NCBI GenBank assembly: GCA_025352915.1 | Contig: JANXSA010000164.1 | Location: forward strand, 1-8,382 | DNA from: Rhodospirillales bacterium | Lineage (GTDB): Bacteria; Pseudomonadota; Alphaproteobacteria; Acetobacterales; Acetobacteraceae | DNA length: 8,382 bases | Direction: 5' to 3' | Part shown: piece by piece, positions 1 through 6,892 of the stretch | Layout of the letters: every line of letters begins with the position of its first letter | Numbering within the stretch: position 1 is the first letter of the stretch | The notes under the pieces: model-generated | Told to the model about the DNA's origin: nothing | The model's database searches: none | Seen by the model: the letters and a program-made list of their open reading frames with translations, nothing else | Program-made: the position numbers and the translations under genes

Positions 1-1242
1 CGTGAGCATGTTGCGGCGGCGCAGGTCGAGGCGGTCGATGCCGAGGAGTTCGGCGGCGTGGTCGACGGTGCGTTCGAGCAGGTAGACGGCTTCCGGGCGC
101 CCTGCCCCGCGGTACACCTCGGTGGGGGCGGTGTGGCTGAAGGAGCCGGTGACGGTGACGTGGATTGCGGGCAGGCGGTAGACGCCGGCCAGGGCGGGCA
201 TGTTGGCGGTGGGGGAGAGGTTGCCCTTGGGGGCGAGGTAGGCACCGATGGCGGCGATGGAGGTGACGCGCAGGGCGAGGAAGCGGTACTCGGCGTCGAG
301 TGCCAGTTCGGCGGTGTAGACATTGTCGCGGGCCTGGTAGTCGGAGACGAAGCCGTCGCTGCGCTCGCCGATCCAGGCGACGCGGCGGCCGGTTTTCTGG
401 GCGGCCCAGAGGACGAGGATCTGTTCCGGGTAGAGCGCGTTCTTGATGCCGAAGCTGCCGCCGACGTCGGAGACCAGGACGCGGATGCGGTCCTGCGGGA
501 TGCGGAAGACTTCGTCGGCGAGGGCCTCCTTGAGGCCATGCGGCATTTGGGTGGGGGTTTGCAGGGTGTAGCGGCCGTCTGCGTATTCGCCGATGGCGCC
601 GCGGGTCTCCATCGAGGCGACGTGGATGCGGTTGTTCAGCGTGTCGAGGCGGATTGTGTGGGCGGCGGTGGCGAAGGCGGTGTTGACGGCTTGGGCGTCA
701 CCGGCCTGCCAGGTGAAGCAGGTGTTGCGCGGGGCTTCGTCCCAGACCAGGGGGGCGCCTGGCTGGGTGGCTTCGGCGGTGTCGGTGACCGAGGGGAGGA
801 TGTCGTACTCGACGAGGACGGCTTCGGCGGCGTCGCGCGCCTGTTCCGGGGTGTCGGCGACCACCATGGCGACGGTTTCGCCGACGTAGCGGACGCGGTG
901 CTGGGCCAAGGCCGGGTGGTCTGGGCGATGGACAAAATCCTGGTCGGCTTGGGTGCCGGGCAGGCGGATCAGCGGGCCACCGGGGGTGATGCCGCCGAGG
1001 CCGTCGGCGGCGTAGTCGGCGCCGATGAGAATGGCGAGCACGCCTTGCATGGCGCGGGCGGCGGTGGTGTCGATGGCGGTGATGGCGGCGTGGGCGTGTG
1101 GGCTGCGGATCATCACGGCGTGGGCGGTGGTGGGGGTGAGTTCGTCGGCGATGAAGCGGCCCTGGCCGAGGAGGAGACGGAGGTCCTCCTTGCGACGCAT
1201 GGGTTGGCCGAAGGCGTGCTGGGCGGTTCCATCGGGGCTCAT
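1..1242 (-). CDS. Xanthine dehydrogenase/CO dehydrogenase-like molybdopterin-binding large subunit (partial, N-terminal 414 residues)
   Basis: Reading leftward from ATG at 1242, the frame stays open for 414 codons to the window edge, so the C-terminal part (this family is usually about 750-790 aa) is missing only because the window ends. The N-terminus carries the family opening GQPMRRKEDLRLLLGQGRF (residues 12-30) followed by RSPHAHAAI (46-54). VGETVAMVVAD lies at 120-130. The molybdopterin-contact motif VGGSFGIKNALYPEQ is at 260-274. The active-site loop PTEVYRGAGRPEA at 373-385 is of the YRGAGR type, not the AYRCSFR loop of true form I CO dehydrogenase. It is therefore a form II/general molybdenum hydroxylase whose substrate cannot be named. 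Such proteins work with small FeS and FAD subunits, neither of which is visible upstream. A GAGGAG ribosome-binding site sits 8 nt before the start. It follows serA on the same strand after a 165-nt gap. Confidence 0.93.
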   Translation of the reverse strand, partial: MSPDGTAQHAFGQPMRRKEDLRLLLGQGRFIADELTPTTAHAVMIRSPHAHAAITAIDTTAARAMQGVLAILIGADYAADGLGGITPGGPLIRLPGTQADQDFVHRPDHPALAQHRVRYVGETVAMVVADTPEQARDAAEAVLVEYDILPSVTDTAEATQPGAPLVWDEAPRNTCFTWQAGDAQAVNTAFATAAHTIRLDTLNNRIHVASMETRGAIGEYADGRYTLQTPTQMPHGLKEALADEVFRIPQDRIRVLVSDVGGSFGIKNALYPEQILVLWAAQKTGRRVAWIGERSDGFVSDYQARDNVYTAELALDAEYRFLALRVTSIAAIGAYLAPKGNLSPTANMPALAGVYRLPAIHVTVTGSFSHTAPTEVYRGAGRPEAVYLLERTVDHAAELLGIDRLDLRRRNMLT

Positions 1243-1250
1243 GGTGGCGT

Positions 1251-1256
1251 CTCCTC
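1251..1256 (-). promoter_or_regulatory. Ribosome-binding site of the molybdenum hydroxylase gene
   Basis: On the minus strand this reads GAGGAG, 8 nt upstream of the ATG at 1242. It supports that start over any other codon nearby. Confidence 0.7.
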
Positions 1257-1321
1257 GAACAGGCTGCGGCCATTTCCCATGACGGGGGGCGCCGTGTCGA
1301 GCGGGGAGGGCAAAAGGTTGA

Positions 1322-1395
1322 AACGCCAAGACGCCAAGGGCGCAAAGGTTTTGCTTGGCGTCCTTCGAGTCTTGCCTTCTTGGCGTCTTGGCGTT
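1322..1395. repeat. Perfect 17-bp inverted repeat made of cgccaag units
   Basis: The arm at 1322-1338 (aacgccaagacgccaag) is exactly complementary to 1379-1395, with a 40-nt loop. Each arm is itself two tandem 8-nt units (acgccaag). A further diverged unit, gcgcaaag, follows the left arm, and another inverted copy, ttggcgtc, lies at 1355-1362. The loop can also fold on itself (gcaaa 1342-1346 with tttgc 1350-1354). It lies 12 nt beyond the serA stop codon and 79 nt before the next gene's start. It could act as a terminator or mRNA-stabilising hairpin for the serC-serA transcript, although the T-run after it is weak. Repeats of this flavour occur between genes in several bacterial groups, so it is probably a dispersed element; that last point is inference. 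Confidence 0.8.
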
Positions 1396-1407
1396 GAAGG
1401 CTTTCCC

Positions 1408-2994
1408 TCAGAACTCCAGCGACGTCGCCTGGACCACCAGCGGCAGGGTGCGGACCATTTCGAGGACGGCTTCGGGGACGGGTTCGTCGACCGAGACCAG
1501 GCAGATGGCGTCGCCGCCGGCCTCCGCACGGCCGAGGTGGAAGGTGGCGATGTTGATGCCGGAATCGGCCAGGGTGGCACCGAAGCGGCCGATGAAGCCG
1601 GGTTTGTCGTGGTTGGTGACATAGAGCATGTGGCGGCCGAAATCGGCTTCGACGCGGATGCCCTTGATTTCGACGATGCGCGGGCGGGAGCCGGCGAACA
1701 GGGTGCCGGCGACGGTGCGGGTGTTGTCGTCGGTGGTGATGGTGACGCGGACCAGGGTTTGGTACTCGCTGGGGCGGTCGTGGACGGTTTCGGCGACGTC
1801 GATGCCGCGTTCGCGGGCCAGGACGGGGGCGTTGACCATGTTGGCGCCGGCCATCATCGGGGCGAGCAGGCCGGCGAGGACGGCGGCGCTGAGCGGGCGG
1901 TGGTTGAGCTGGGCGGCGAGGCCCTCGTATTCGATGGTGACGCGGCGCAGCACGCCTTCGCGCGCCTGGGTCATCTGGCCGGCGAAGGCGCCGAGCAGGC
2001 GGCAGAGTTCCATGTAGGGGCGCAGGCGGGGGGCGTCTTCGGCGGAGACGGAGGGCATGTTGATGGCGTTGGCGACGGCGCCGGAGGTGAGGAAATCGCT
2101 CATCTGTTCGGCGACCTGGAGTGCCACGTTTTCCTGCGCTTCGGTGGTGGCGGCGCCGAGATGCGGGGTGCAGACGAATTTTTCCAGGCCGAAGAGCGGG
2201 GAGTCAGTGGCGGGTTCGGTTTCGAAGACGTCCAGCGCGGCGCCAGCGACGTGGCCAGATTTGATCGCGTCGGCCAGGGCAGCTTCGTCGATCAGGCCGC
2301 CGCGGGCGCAGTTGATGATGCGCACGCCCTTGCGGGTTTTCGCCAAGGCCTCGCGGGAGAGGACGTTGCGGGTGGATTCGGTGAGCGGCGTGTGCAGGGT
2401 GATGATTTCGGCGCGGGCCAGGAGGTCGTCGAGCTCGACTTTCTCGACGCCGAGGTCGAGGGCGCGCTTTTCGGTCAGGTACGGATCATAGGCGATGACG
2501 CGCATGCGCAGGCCGATGGCGCGGTCGGCGACGATCGAGCCGATATTGCCGCAGCCGATCAGGCCGAGGGTCTTGCCGGTGAGCTCGACACCCATGAAGC
2601 GGTTCTTCTCCCACTTGCCGGCCTTGGTGGAGGTGCTGGCCTCGGGGATCTGGCGGGCGAGGGCGAACATCAGGGCGATGGCGTGCTCGGCGGTGGTGAT
2701 GGCGTTGCCGTACGGGGTGTTCATCACCACGACGCCGGCGGCGGTGGCGGATTTGACGTCGACATTGTCCACGCCGATGCCGGCGCGGCCGACGACCTTG
2801 AGGTTAGGGGCGGACTCCAGAAGTTCGCGCGTGACCTTGGTGGCGGAGCGGATGGCCAGGCCGTCATACAAGCCGATGATGGCGCGCAGCTCGGCGGGCG
2901 AGAGGCCGGTTTTCATGTCGACCTCGATGCCGCGGCTGCGGAAGATCGCCACGGCGGCGGGCGAGAGCTTGTCGGAGATCAGGACTTTGGGCAT
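1408..2994 (-). CDS. serA: D-3-phosphoglycerate dehydrogenase
   Basis: A 528-residue cytosolic enzyme that oxidises 3-phosphoglycerate to 3-phosphohydroxypyruvate with NAD+, the first step of phosphorylated serine biosynthesis. The substrate-binding part lies at both ends of the catalytic region (about 1-98 and 285-315) around a Rossmann domain with G147-C-G149-N-I-G152 and acidic D170. The catalytic set of the D-2-hydroxyacid dehydrogenase family is present: R231 (NCARGGLIDE), E260 (VFETEP) and H278 (TPHLGA). Residues about 318-450 match the extra allosteric substrate-binding domain of long (type 1) PGDHs. About 453-528 is an ACT domain (MLYVTNHDKPGFIGRFGA), the usual site of serine feedback inhibition. 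The length is normal for the long type. ATG 2994 lies 5 nt after the serC stop, with GAAGGCGG (3005-3012) inside the serC end as ribosome-binding site, so translational coupling is likely. Confidence 0.98.
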   Translation of the reverse strand: MPKVLISDKLSPAAVAIFRSRGIEVDMKTGLSPAELRAIIGLYDGLAIRSATKVTRELLESAPNLKVVGRAGIGVDNVDVKSATAAGVVVMNTPYGNAITTAEHAIALMFALARQIPEASTSTKAGKWEKNRFMGVELTGKTLGLIGCGNIGSIVADRAIGLRMRVIAYDPYLTEKRALDLGVEKVELDDLLARAEIITLHTPLTESTRNVLSREALAKTRKGVRIINCARGGLIDEAALADAIKSGHVAGAALDVFETEPATDSPLFGLEKFVCTPHLGAATTEAQENVALQVAEQMSDFLTSGAVANAINMPSVSAEDAPRLRPYMELCRLLGAFAGQMTQAREGVLRRVTIEYEGLAAQLNHRPLSAAVLAGLLAPMMAGANMVNAPVLARERGIDVAETVHDRPSEYQTLVRVTITTDDNTRTVAGTLFAGSRPRIVEIKGIRVEADFGRHMLYVTNHDKPGFIGRFGATLADSGINIATFHLGRAEAGGDAICLVSVDEPVPEAVLEMVRTLPLVVQATSLEF

Positions 2995-2999
2995 CGGGA

Positions 3000-4181
3000 T
3001 CAGGCCGCCTTCACGGTTTCATAGGCCCAGTCGAGCCATGGCAAGAGGGCATTGATATTGCTCGTTTCGACGGTGGCGCCGCCCCAGATGCGCAGGCCCG
3101 GCGGGGCGTCGCGGTAGGCGCCGATGTCGTAGGCCACGCCGTGTTTTTCCAGCAGCGACGCGATGCTCTTGGCGGCGTCGGCCTGGGCGTCGGGGGCGAG
3201 CGCCAGAAACCACGGCGAGGTGATCTTCAGGCAGATCGAGGTGCAGGAGATGGTGGCGGGGTCCTCGGCCAGGAAGGCGGCCCAGTCGCTGGTGGCGACC
3301 CAATTGCGGATGGCGGCGAGGTTGGCTGCGCTGCGGGCGATCAGGGCAGGGAGACCGCCGACCGACTCGGCCCAGCGCAGGCCGTCGAGCGCGTCTTCGA
3401 CGCAGAGCATCGAAGGGGTGTTGATGGTGTCGCCCTTGAATATGCCCTCGGCGATCTTGCCGCCCGAGGTCAGGCGGAAGATTTTTGGCATCGGCCAGCT
3501 GGGGGTGTGGCTTTCCAGCCGGGCGGCGGCGCGCGGCGACAGCGCGAGCATGCCGTGGGCGCCCTCGCCGCCCAGCACCTTCTGCCAGGACCAGGTGACG
3601 ACATCGAGTTTTTGCCAATCGAGGTTCATGGCGAAGGCCGCCGAGGTGGCGTCGCAGATCACCAGGCCAGCACGATCGGCGGCGATGAAGTCGGCGTTGG
3701 GGACGCGGACGCCGGAGGTGGTGCCGTTCCAGGCGAACACCAGGTCGTGCGCCGGGTTGACCTGGGTGAGGTCGGGGAGCGCGCCGTAGCCAGCTTTCAG
3801 CACGCGGGCGTCGGTAAGCTTCAGTTGCTTCGTGATGTCGTCGGCCCAGGTCTGGGAGAAGCTCTCGAAGGCCAGGATGTCGACCGGGCGCGGGCCGAGC
3901 AGCGACCACAGCGCCATTTCGACCGCGCCGGTGTCGCTCGCCGGGACGATGCCCAGGCGCCAATCGGCGGGCATGCCGAGGATGGCGCGGGAGCGGTCGA
4001 TCACCTCGGCCAGCTTGGCTTTCGGCACCTTTGTGCGATGGCTGCGGCCCAGCGCGGCGCCATCGAGTGCGGCCAGGGAGTAGCCTGGACGCTTGGCGCA
4101 GGGGCCGGAGGAGAATTTGGGGTTGGCCGGACGAGTGACCGGCGGCACGAGCGGCGAAGCCGCGGCAATGGGAACATTCAT
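3000..4181 (-). CDS. serC: Phosphoserine aminotransferase (alphaproteobacterial type)
   Basis: A 393-residue PLP-dependent class V aminotransferase converting 3-phosphohydroxypyruvate plus glutamate to 3-phosphoserine and 2-oxoglutarate. The N-terminal [16 protein letters not shown] (about 20-35) and [13 protein letters not shown] (45-57, with substrate-binding H48-R49) are typical of the roughly 390-aa alphaproteobacterial SerC form rather than the E. coli form. D177 in CDATSAA should contact the pyridine nitrogen. K201 in [14 protein letters not shown] is the PLP-linking lysine. INTPSM (253-258) is the conserved phosphate/PLP loop. The frame extends upstream to a TTG at 4265, but ATG 4181 is preferred: GAAAGGGA lies 7 nt before it, the family's conserved sequence begins shortly after it, and the upstream codons overlap the likely promoter. 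It is the first gene of the serC-serA operon and is divergent from the lysozyme-like gene. Confidence 0.97.
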   Translation of the reverse strand: MNVPIAAASPLVPPVTRPANPKFSSGPCAKRPGYSLAALDGAALGRSHRTKVPKAKLAEVIDRSRAILGMPADWRLGIVPASDTGAVEMALWSLLGPRPVDILAFESFSQTWADDITKQLKLTDARVLKAGYGALPDLTQVNPAHDLVFAWNGTTSGVRVPNADFIAADRAGLVICDATSAAFAMNLDWQKLDVVTWSWQKVLGGEGAHGMLALSPRAAARLESHTPSWPMPKIFRLTSGGKIAEGIFKGDTINTPSMLCVEDALDGLRWAESVGGLPALIARSAANLAAIRNWVATSDWAAFLAEDPATISCTSICLKITSPWFLALAPDAQADAAKSIASLLEKHGVAYDIGAYRDAPPGLRIWGGATVETSNINALLPWLDWAYETVKAA

Positions 4182-4188
4182 GATGCTG

Positions 4189-4196
4189 TCCCTTTC
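4189..4196 (-). promoter_or_regulatory. Ribosome-binding site deciding the serC start
   Basis: On the minus strand this reads GAAAGGGA, ending 7 nt before ATG 4181. It favours that start over the upstream in-frame TTG at 4265 and the ATGs near 4232-4238. Confidence 0.65.
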
Positions 4197-4206
4197 AGAA
4201 CAGTAG

Positions 4207-4224
4207 CACCCCGGTGGGGGGGTG
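4207..4224 (-). promoter_or_regulatory. G/C-rich hairpin in the serC leader (candidate serC leader RNA)
   Basis: On the minus strand CACCCC (4224-4219) pairs with GGGGTG (4212-4207) around a 6-nt loop, just upstream of the serC ribosome-binding site. An outer AGCACC (upstream, within the promoter) could also pair with GGTGCT, but only if transcription starts further upstream than proposed here. A conserved 'serC' leader motif has been described upstream of serC operons in alphaproteobacteria. The position and presence of a hairpin fit, but I cannot confirm the consensus by eye. No T-run follows, so a terminator fold is not evident; control of translation would be more plausible. Confidence 0.35.
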
Positions 4225-4236
4225 TGGCCCATGGCC

Positions 4237-4265
4237 ATGGTAGCCGATTGGGTGCTGCGGTGCAA
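4237..4265 (-). promoter_or_regulatory. Candidate sigma-70 promoter of serC-serA
   Basis: On the minus strand TTGCAC (4265-4260) and TACCAT (4242-4237) are separated by exactly 17 nt, a fair match to the -35 and -10 consensus. Transcription would begin near 4230, giving a leader of about 50 nt that contains the G/C hairpin. A perfect 12-bp palindrome, CCATGGCCATGG (4229-4240), overlaps the -10 and start region and could serve as an operator, although this is only inference. Confidence 0.4.
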
Positions 4266-4298
4266 CCACGCATTGGCACTGGTGGGGAAATTTCATGC

Positions 4299-4329
4299 TT
4301 GCGCGGCCAAGCTATTTCTATGCTATATC
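4299..4329 (+). promoter_or_regulatory. Candidate promoter of the lysozyme-like gene
   Basis: TTGCGC (4299-4304) is followed by an AT-richer stretch with the extended -10-like TGCTATATC (4321-4329). The spacer is 16 nt to TGCTAT or 19 nt to TATATC, so the exact -10 is unsure. The AT-rich patch contrasts with the GC-rich surroundings and lies about 37 nt before ATG 4366. AGAGGGG (4351-4357) is the likely ribosome-binding site, 8 nt before the start. Confidence 0.4.
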
Positions 4330-4365
4330 AGAACGGTTGGATGATCCAGCAGAGGGGAAAGCAAG

Positions 4366-5175
4366 ATGGCAAAGGTCAACCTGACACCCGCCCTGCGGGC
4401 CGAGTACGAAGCCCTGTTCAATAGCTGCGTCATTCGCCCGGAACGCGCGGCGGCGGTGGAGAAGCTGGTCGATGCGCTGGTGGTCAACCAGGCGCGCTAC
4501 CAGGCGGTGGCGGCGGCGATGGGGGTTCCGTGGCATTTCATCGCGGTCACCCACAACATGGAGTCAAGCCAGAGCTTCAAGGGCCATCTGCATAATGGTG
4601 ATCCGCTGACCGCGCGCACGGTGCAGGTGCCGGCCGGGCGGCCCAAGACCGGGGCGCCGCCCTTCACCTGGGAGGAGAGCGCGCAGGACGCGCTGGCGCT
4701 GAAGGGGTTGGGGGCGGGGACGGACTGGTCGCTGGCAAGCACGCTGTATGAGGCCGAGCGCTACAACGGGTTCGGCTACCGGCTGTTCCACCCGCATGTG
4801 AAGTCGCCGTACCTGTGGAGCTTCAGCGAACACTACAGCAGCGGGAAATACGTCGCCGACGGCACCTGGTCCGATACCGCGAAATCCGCCCAATGCGGGG
4901 CGGCGGTGCTGTTGCGCCGGATGGCCGAGCGCAAGCTGGCGGGGTTTGCCGACCAGCCGGTGCCGGCGGCGAACGCCAAGCCGCTGGTGGTGCCGTATTT
5001 GACCAAAAAGCCGGCCGATCCCGCCGCCTTGGCCGCCGCCATGGCGCTGCAGAACTGGCTGACGACGCATACCGGGATCTTCGTCAAGCCGGACGGGATT
5101 GCCGGCGAGAAGACGTCCGATGCCTACAAGCTGGTGACGGGCAGCTTCCTGCCGGGGGACCCGCGGGCCAAGTAG
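4366..5175 (+). CDS. Lysozyme-family protein with C-terminal peptidoglycan-binding-like segment
   Basis: A 269-residue protein. Residues about 30-190 resemble a family of phage-like lysozyme/endolysin proteins. Landmarks are HFIAVTHNMESSQSFKGHLHNGDPL (58-81, cited here by its key residues H63, E66, H74, H76, N77, D79), RTVQVPAGRPKTG (84-96), PPFTWEESA (98-106), ERYNGFGYR (131-139) and SPYLWSFSEHY (147-157). E66, in an E-S-S context like that of lytic transglycosylases, is the best candidate catalytic acid; that is inference. Residues about 216-259 (ALQNWL... PDGIAGEKTSDAYKLVTG) look like a peptidoglycan-binding-domain repeat. There is no signal peptide or membrane helix, so export would need a holin, a secretion system or lysis. 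None of these is next to it. It is divergent from serC, and its stop is 4 nt from that of the convergent acetyltransferase remnant. Function in peptidoglycan cleavage is likely but unproven. Confidence 0.8.
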   Translation: MAKVNLTPALRAEYEALFNSCVIRPERAAAVEKLVDALVVNQARYQAVAAAMGVPWHFIAVTHNMESSQSFKGHLHNGDPLTARTVQVPAGRPKTGAPPFTWEESAQDALALKGLGAGTDWSLASTLYEAERYNGFGYRLFHPHVKSPYLWSFSEHYSSGKYVADGTWSDTAKSAQCGAAVLLRRMAERKLAGFADQPVPAANAKPLVVPYLTKKPADPAALAAAMALQNWLTTHTGIFVKPDGIAGEKTSDAYKLVTGSFLPGDPRAK

Positions 5176-5179
5176 GGGG

Positions 5180-5410
5180 CTACTCGTCGGATAGCTTTGC
5201 CCAGCGTTCGTGGTCGCGCCAGGTGCCGTCGATGAACAGGTAGCGCGGGGAGAAGCCTTCCAGGCGAAAGCCGGCGCGCCGGGCCAGGGCGATGGAGCGG
5301 TGGTTGTCCGGCTGGATGTTGGCTTCGACGCGGTGCAGGCCGGCGGGGCCGAAGGCGTGGGCGAGACCGGGGCCGTCGGCGCGGGTCACGGGGCGGATGG
5401 TGGTTGGCAT
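5180..5410 (-). pseudogene. RimJ/RimL-type GNAT acetyltransferase with internal in-frame deletion (76 codons)
   Basis: The frame has a good start (ATG 5410, GAGGGA 8 nt upstream at 5419-5424) and a normal end. It is only 76 residues, however, while RimJ-like acetyltransferases are about 170-200. Residues 1-16 ([13 protein letters not shown]) look like the first strand and helix of a GNAT domain. Residues 21-76 ([25 protein letters not shown], cited by key residues H26, R27, E29, N31, N36, S39, A43, G47, F48, then RDHERW 65-70) are the typical C-terminal end. The centre, including the Q/R-x-x-G-x-G/A loop that holds acetyl-CoA, is absent. Both family halves tend to carry an AHAF-like stretch at the junction, here H18-A19-F20 (5351-5359), which suggests deletion between short repeats. 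It is unlikely to be an active acetyltransferase. It is convergent with the lysozyme-like gene and divergent from fliI. Confidence 0.75.
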
Positions 5411-5433
5411 GGGGTTCGTCCCTCGGCGGTAGG

Positions 5434-6837
5434 ATGCGGGTAATCAATCCCGGCCAGACTGCGCAAGCCATGCAGCCACACCTCACCACCGCGATTGCCG
5501 AGCGTCTTGCCCGGGCCAGCCATGCCATCGGGCGGCTGTCGGCGGAGCATGTCGAGGCGCGGATCACTGCGGCGACCGGGGTGCGGGCGGTGCTGCCGCC
5601 GTTGCCGGGGATGTTGTCGGTGGGGGATCGGCTGGAGGTGATCGGGCGCGACGGTAGCGCGGTGCCGGCGCAGGTGACCAGCAGCACGGCGCAGGACACC
5701 ACGATCACGCTGTTCCGGGATGCGACGGGGTTGGGGGCCGGGGCCCCTGCCCGGCTGCCGCTGTGCCCGGCGGCGGCGAGCCTGCCGATCGGGCCAGGCT
5801 GGATTGGGCGGGTGGTCGATCCGCTCGGGCAGCCGTTGGACGGGCGCGGGGCGTTGCCGTTGGGCGAGCCGCAGCCGATCCGGCGCGCGGCGCCGCCGGC
5901 GGCCACGCGGGCGCGGGTGGGACCGGCGGTGACGCTGGGGGTGCGGGCGATGGATTTGTTCACCACCTGCCGGCTGGGGCAGCGGATGGGGTTGTTTGCC
6001 GGGCCAGGGGTGGGGAAATCGACCCTTCTGGGGATGCTAGCACGCTGGTCGGCGTTTGATGTCGTGGTGGTGGCGCTGGTGGGTGAGCGCGGGCGCGAGG
6101 TGCGGGAGTTTCTGGAGGATGATTTGGGTGCGGATGGGCGGGAGCGGTCGCTGATGTTCGTGGCCACCGCGGATGCGACCGCGCTGATGCGGGCCGAGGC
6201 GGTGCAGGCGGCGATGGCGGCGGCGGAGCATTTTCGCGATCGCGGGCAGCGTGTGCTGCTGCTGGTCGACAGCCTGACGCGGTATTGCCATGCGGTGCGC
6301 GAGGTGGCGCTGTCGGGGGGCGAGTTGCCGGTGGCGCGCGGCTATCCGCCCAGTGTGTTTGCCGAGTTGGCCGGGCTGTTGGAACGGGCGGGGCCGGGGG
6401 TGGAGGTGCCTGGCAGCGCGGCGGGCAGCATCACCGGGTTCTTTACCGTGTTGGTCGATGGCGACGACCTGACCGAGCCGGTGGCTGACGCGGTGCGCGG
6501 TATCCTGGACGGGCACATCATCCTCAGCCGGCAGATCGCCGAGCGCGGGCGTTATCCCGCCATCGACATTCCGCGCTCGCTGTCGCGGGTGGCGACGGCC
6601 TGGCATTCGGCGGAGCGGAACGAGGCGTTGCGGCTGGGGCGGCAGGCGATGGCGGAGTCCGAGGAGTTGGAGCAGCTTTCGCGGATGGGGCTGTACCGGG
6701 CAGGGGCGGATGCCGACTCCGACCGGATGCTGGCGCTCAACCGGCGGCTGGGGGAGTTCCTGCGTCAGGATACGCGCACGCCGGCCGATCCGGAGGACGG
6801 GTTTGCGGCGTTGGTGGCGCTGTTGACCGCGCCGTAG
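5434..6837 (+). CDS. fliI: Flagellar type III export ATPase FliI
   Basis: A 467-residue soluble F1-beta-like ATPase that forms the hexamer under the flagellar export gate and helps release and unfold export substrates with FliH and FliJ. Numbering from ATG 5434: Walker A GPGVGKST is at 190-197, [10 protein letters not shown] follows with catalytic E218, and Walker B VLLLVDS ends around D279. The FliI/SctN signature [22 protein letters not shown] lies at about 301-322. The C-terminal part has [17 protein letters not shown] (363-379). The start is uncertain: the frame runs back to TTG 5404, ATG 5434 and ATG 5470 are both possible, and none has a strong ribosome-binding site. The 12 codons between 5434 and 5470 are less GC-biased than the rest, so 5470 (455 aa) may be the true start. 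No fliH, fliJ, fliF or other flagellar gene is next to it, so any partners must be encoded elsewhere. A non-flagellar secretion ATPase is a less likely alternative. Confidence 0.92.
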   Translation: MRVINPGQTAQAMQPHLTTAIAERLARASHAIGRLSAEHVEARITAATGVRAVLPPLPGMLSVGDRLEVIGRDGSAVPAQVTSSTAQDTTITLFRDATGLGAGAPARLPLCPAAASLPIGPGWIGRVVDPLGQPLDGRGALPLGEPQPIRRAAPPAATRARVGPAVTLGVRAMDLFTTCRLGQRMGLFAGPGVGKSTLLGMLARWSAFDVVVVALVGERGREVREFLEDDLGADGRERSLMFVATADATALMRAEAVQAAMAAAEHFRDRGQRVLLLVDSLTRYCHAVREVALSGGELPVARGYPPSVFAELAGLLERAGPGVEVPGSAAGSITGFFTVLVDGDDLTEPVADAVRGILDGHIILSRQIAERGRYPAIDIPRSLSRVATAWHSAERNEALRLGRQAMAESEELEQLSRMGLYRAGADADSDRMLALNRRLGEFLRQDTRTPADPEDGFAALVALLTAP

Positions 6838-6881
6838 CGCCGGCGGCGGCTGCGCGGGCATGATGGCGTCCCGAGCACCGC

Positions 6882-6885
6882 GGAG
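6882..6885 (+). promoter_or_regulatory. Ribosome-binding site deciding the epimerase-family start
   Basis: GGAG lies 7 nt before ATG 6893. This supports 6893 rather than the upstream in-frame ATGs at 6860-6865, which have no such site. Confidence 0.55.
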
Positions 6886-6892
6886 CCACGCC

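Noticed and set aside
58..3024. A 988-codon plus-strand open frame running across the hydroxylase, the repeat and serA
   Set aside because: It is antisense to two clear genes. Its product is Gly/Asp/Val/Ala-rich and low in complexity, as expected for the complement of GC-rich coding DNA, with no motif and no ribosome-binding site.
4182..4265. N-terminal extension of serC from TTG 4265 (28 extra residues)
   Set aside because: It overlaps the likely promoter, lacks family similarity, and ATG 4181 has the better ribosome-binding site.
4231..4265. A regulatory leader peptide before serC
   Set aside because: The ATGs at 4238 and 4232 are in frame with serC with no stop, overlap the proposed promoter, and are not rich in Ser or Gly codons.
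3141..4424. A 427-codon plus-strand open frame opposite serC
   Set aside because: Antisense shadow of serC with Gly/Arg/Ala-rich composition; it also runs across the divergent promoter region into the lysozyme-like gene in another frame.
5124..6167. A 347-codon minus-strand frame opposite fliI
   Set aside because: Ser/Arg/Pro-rich shadow of fliI without recognisable domains.
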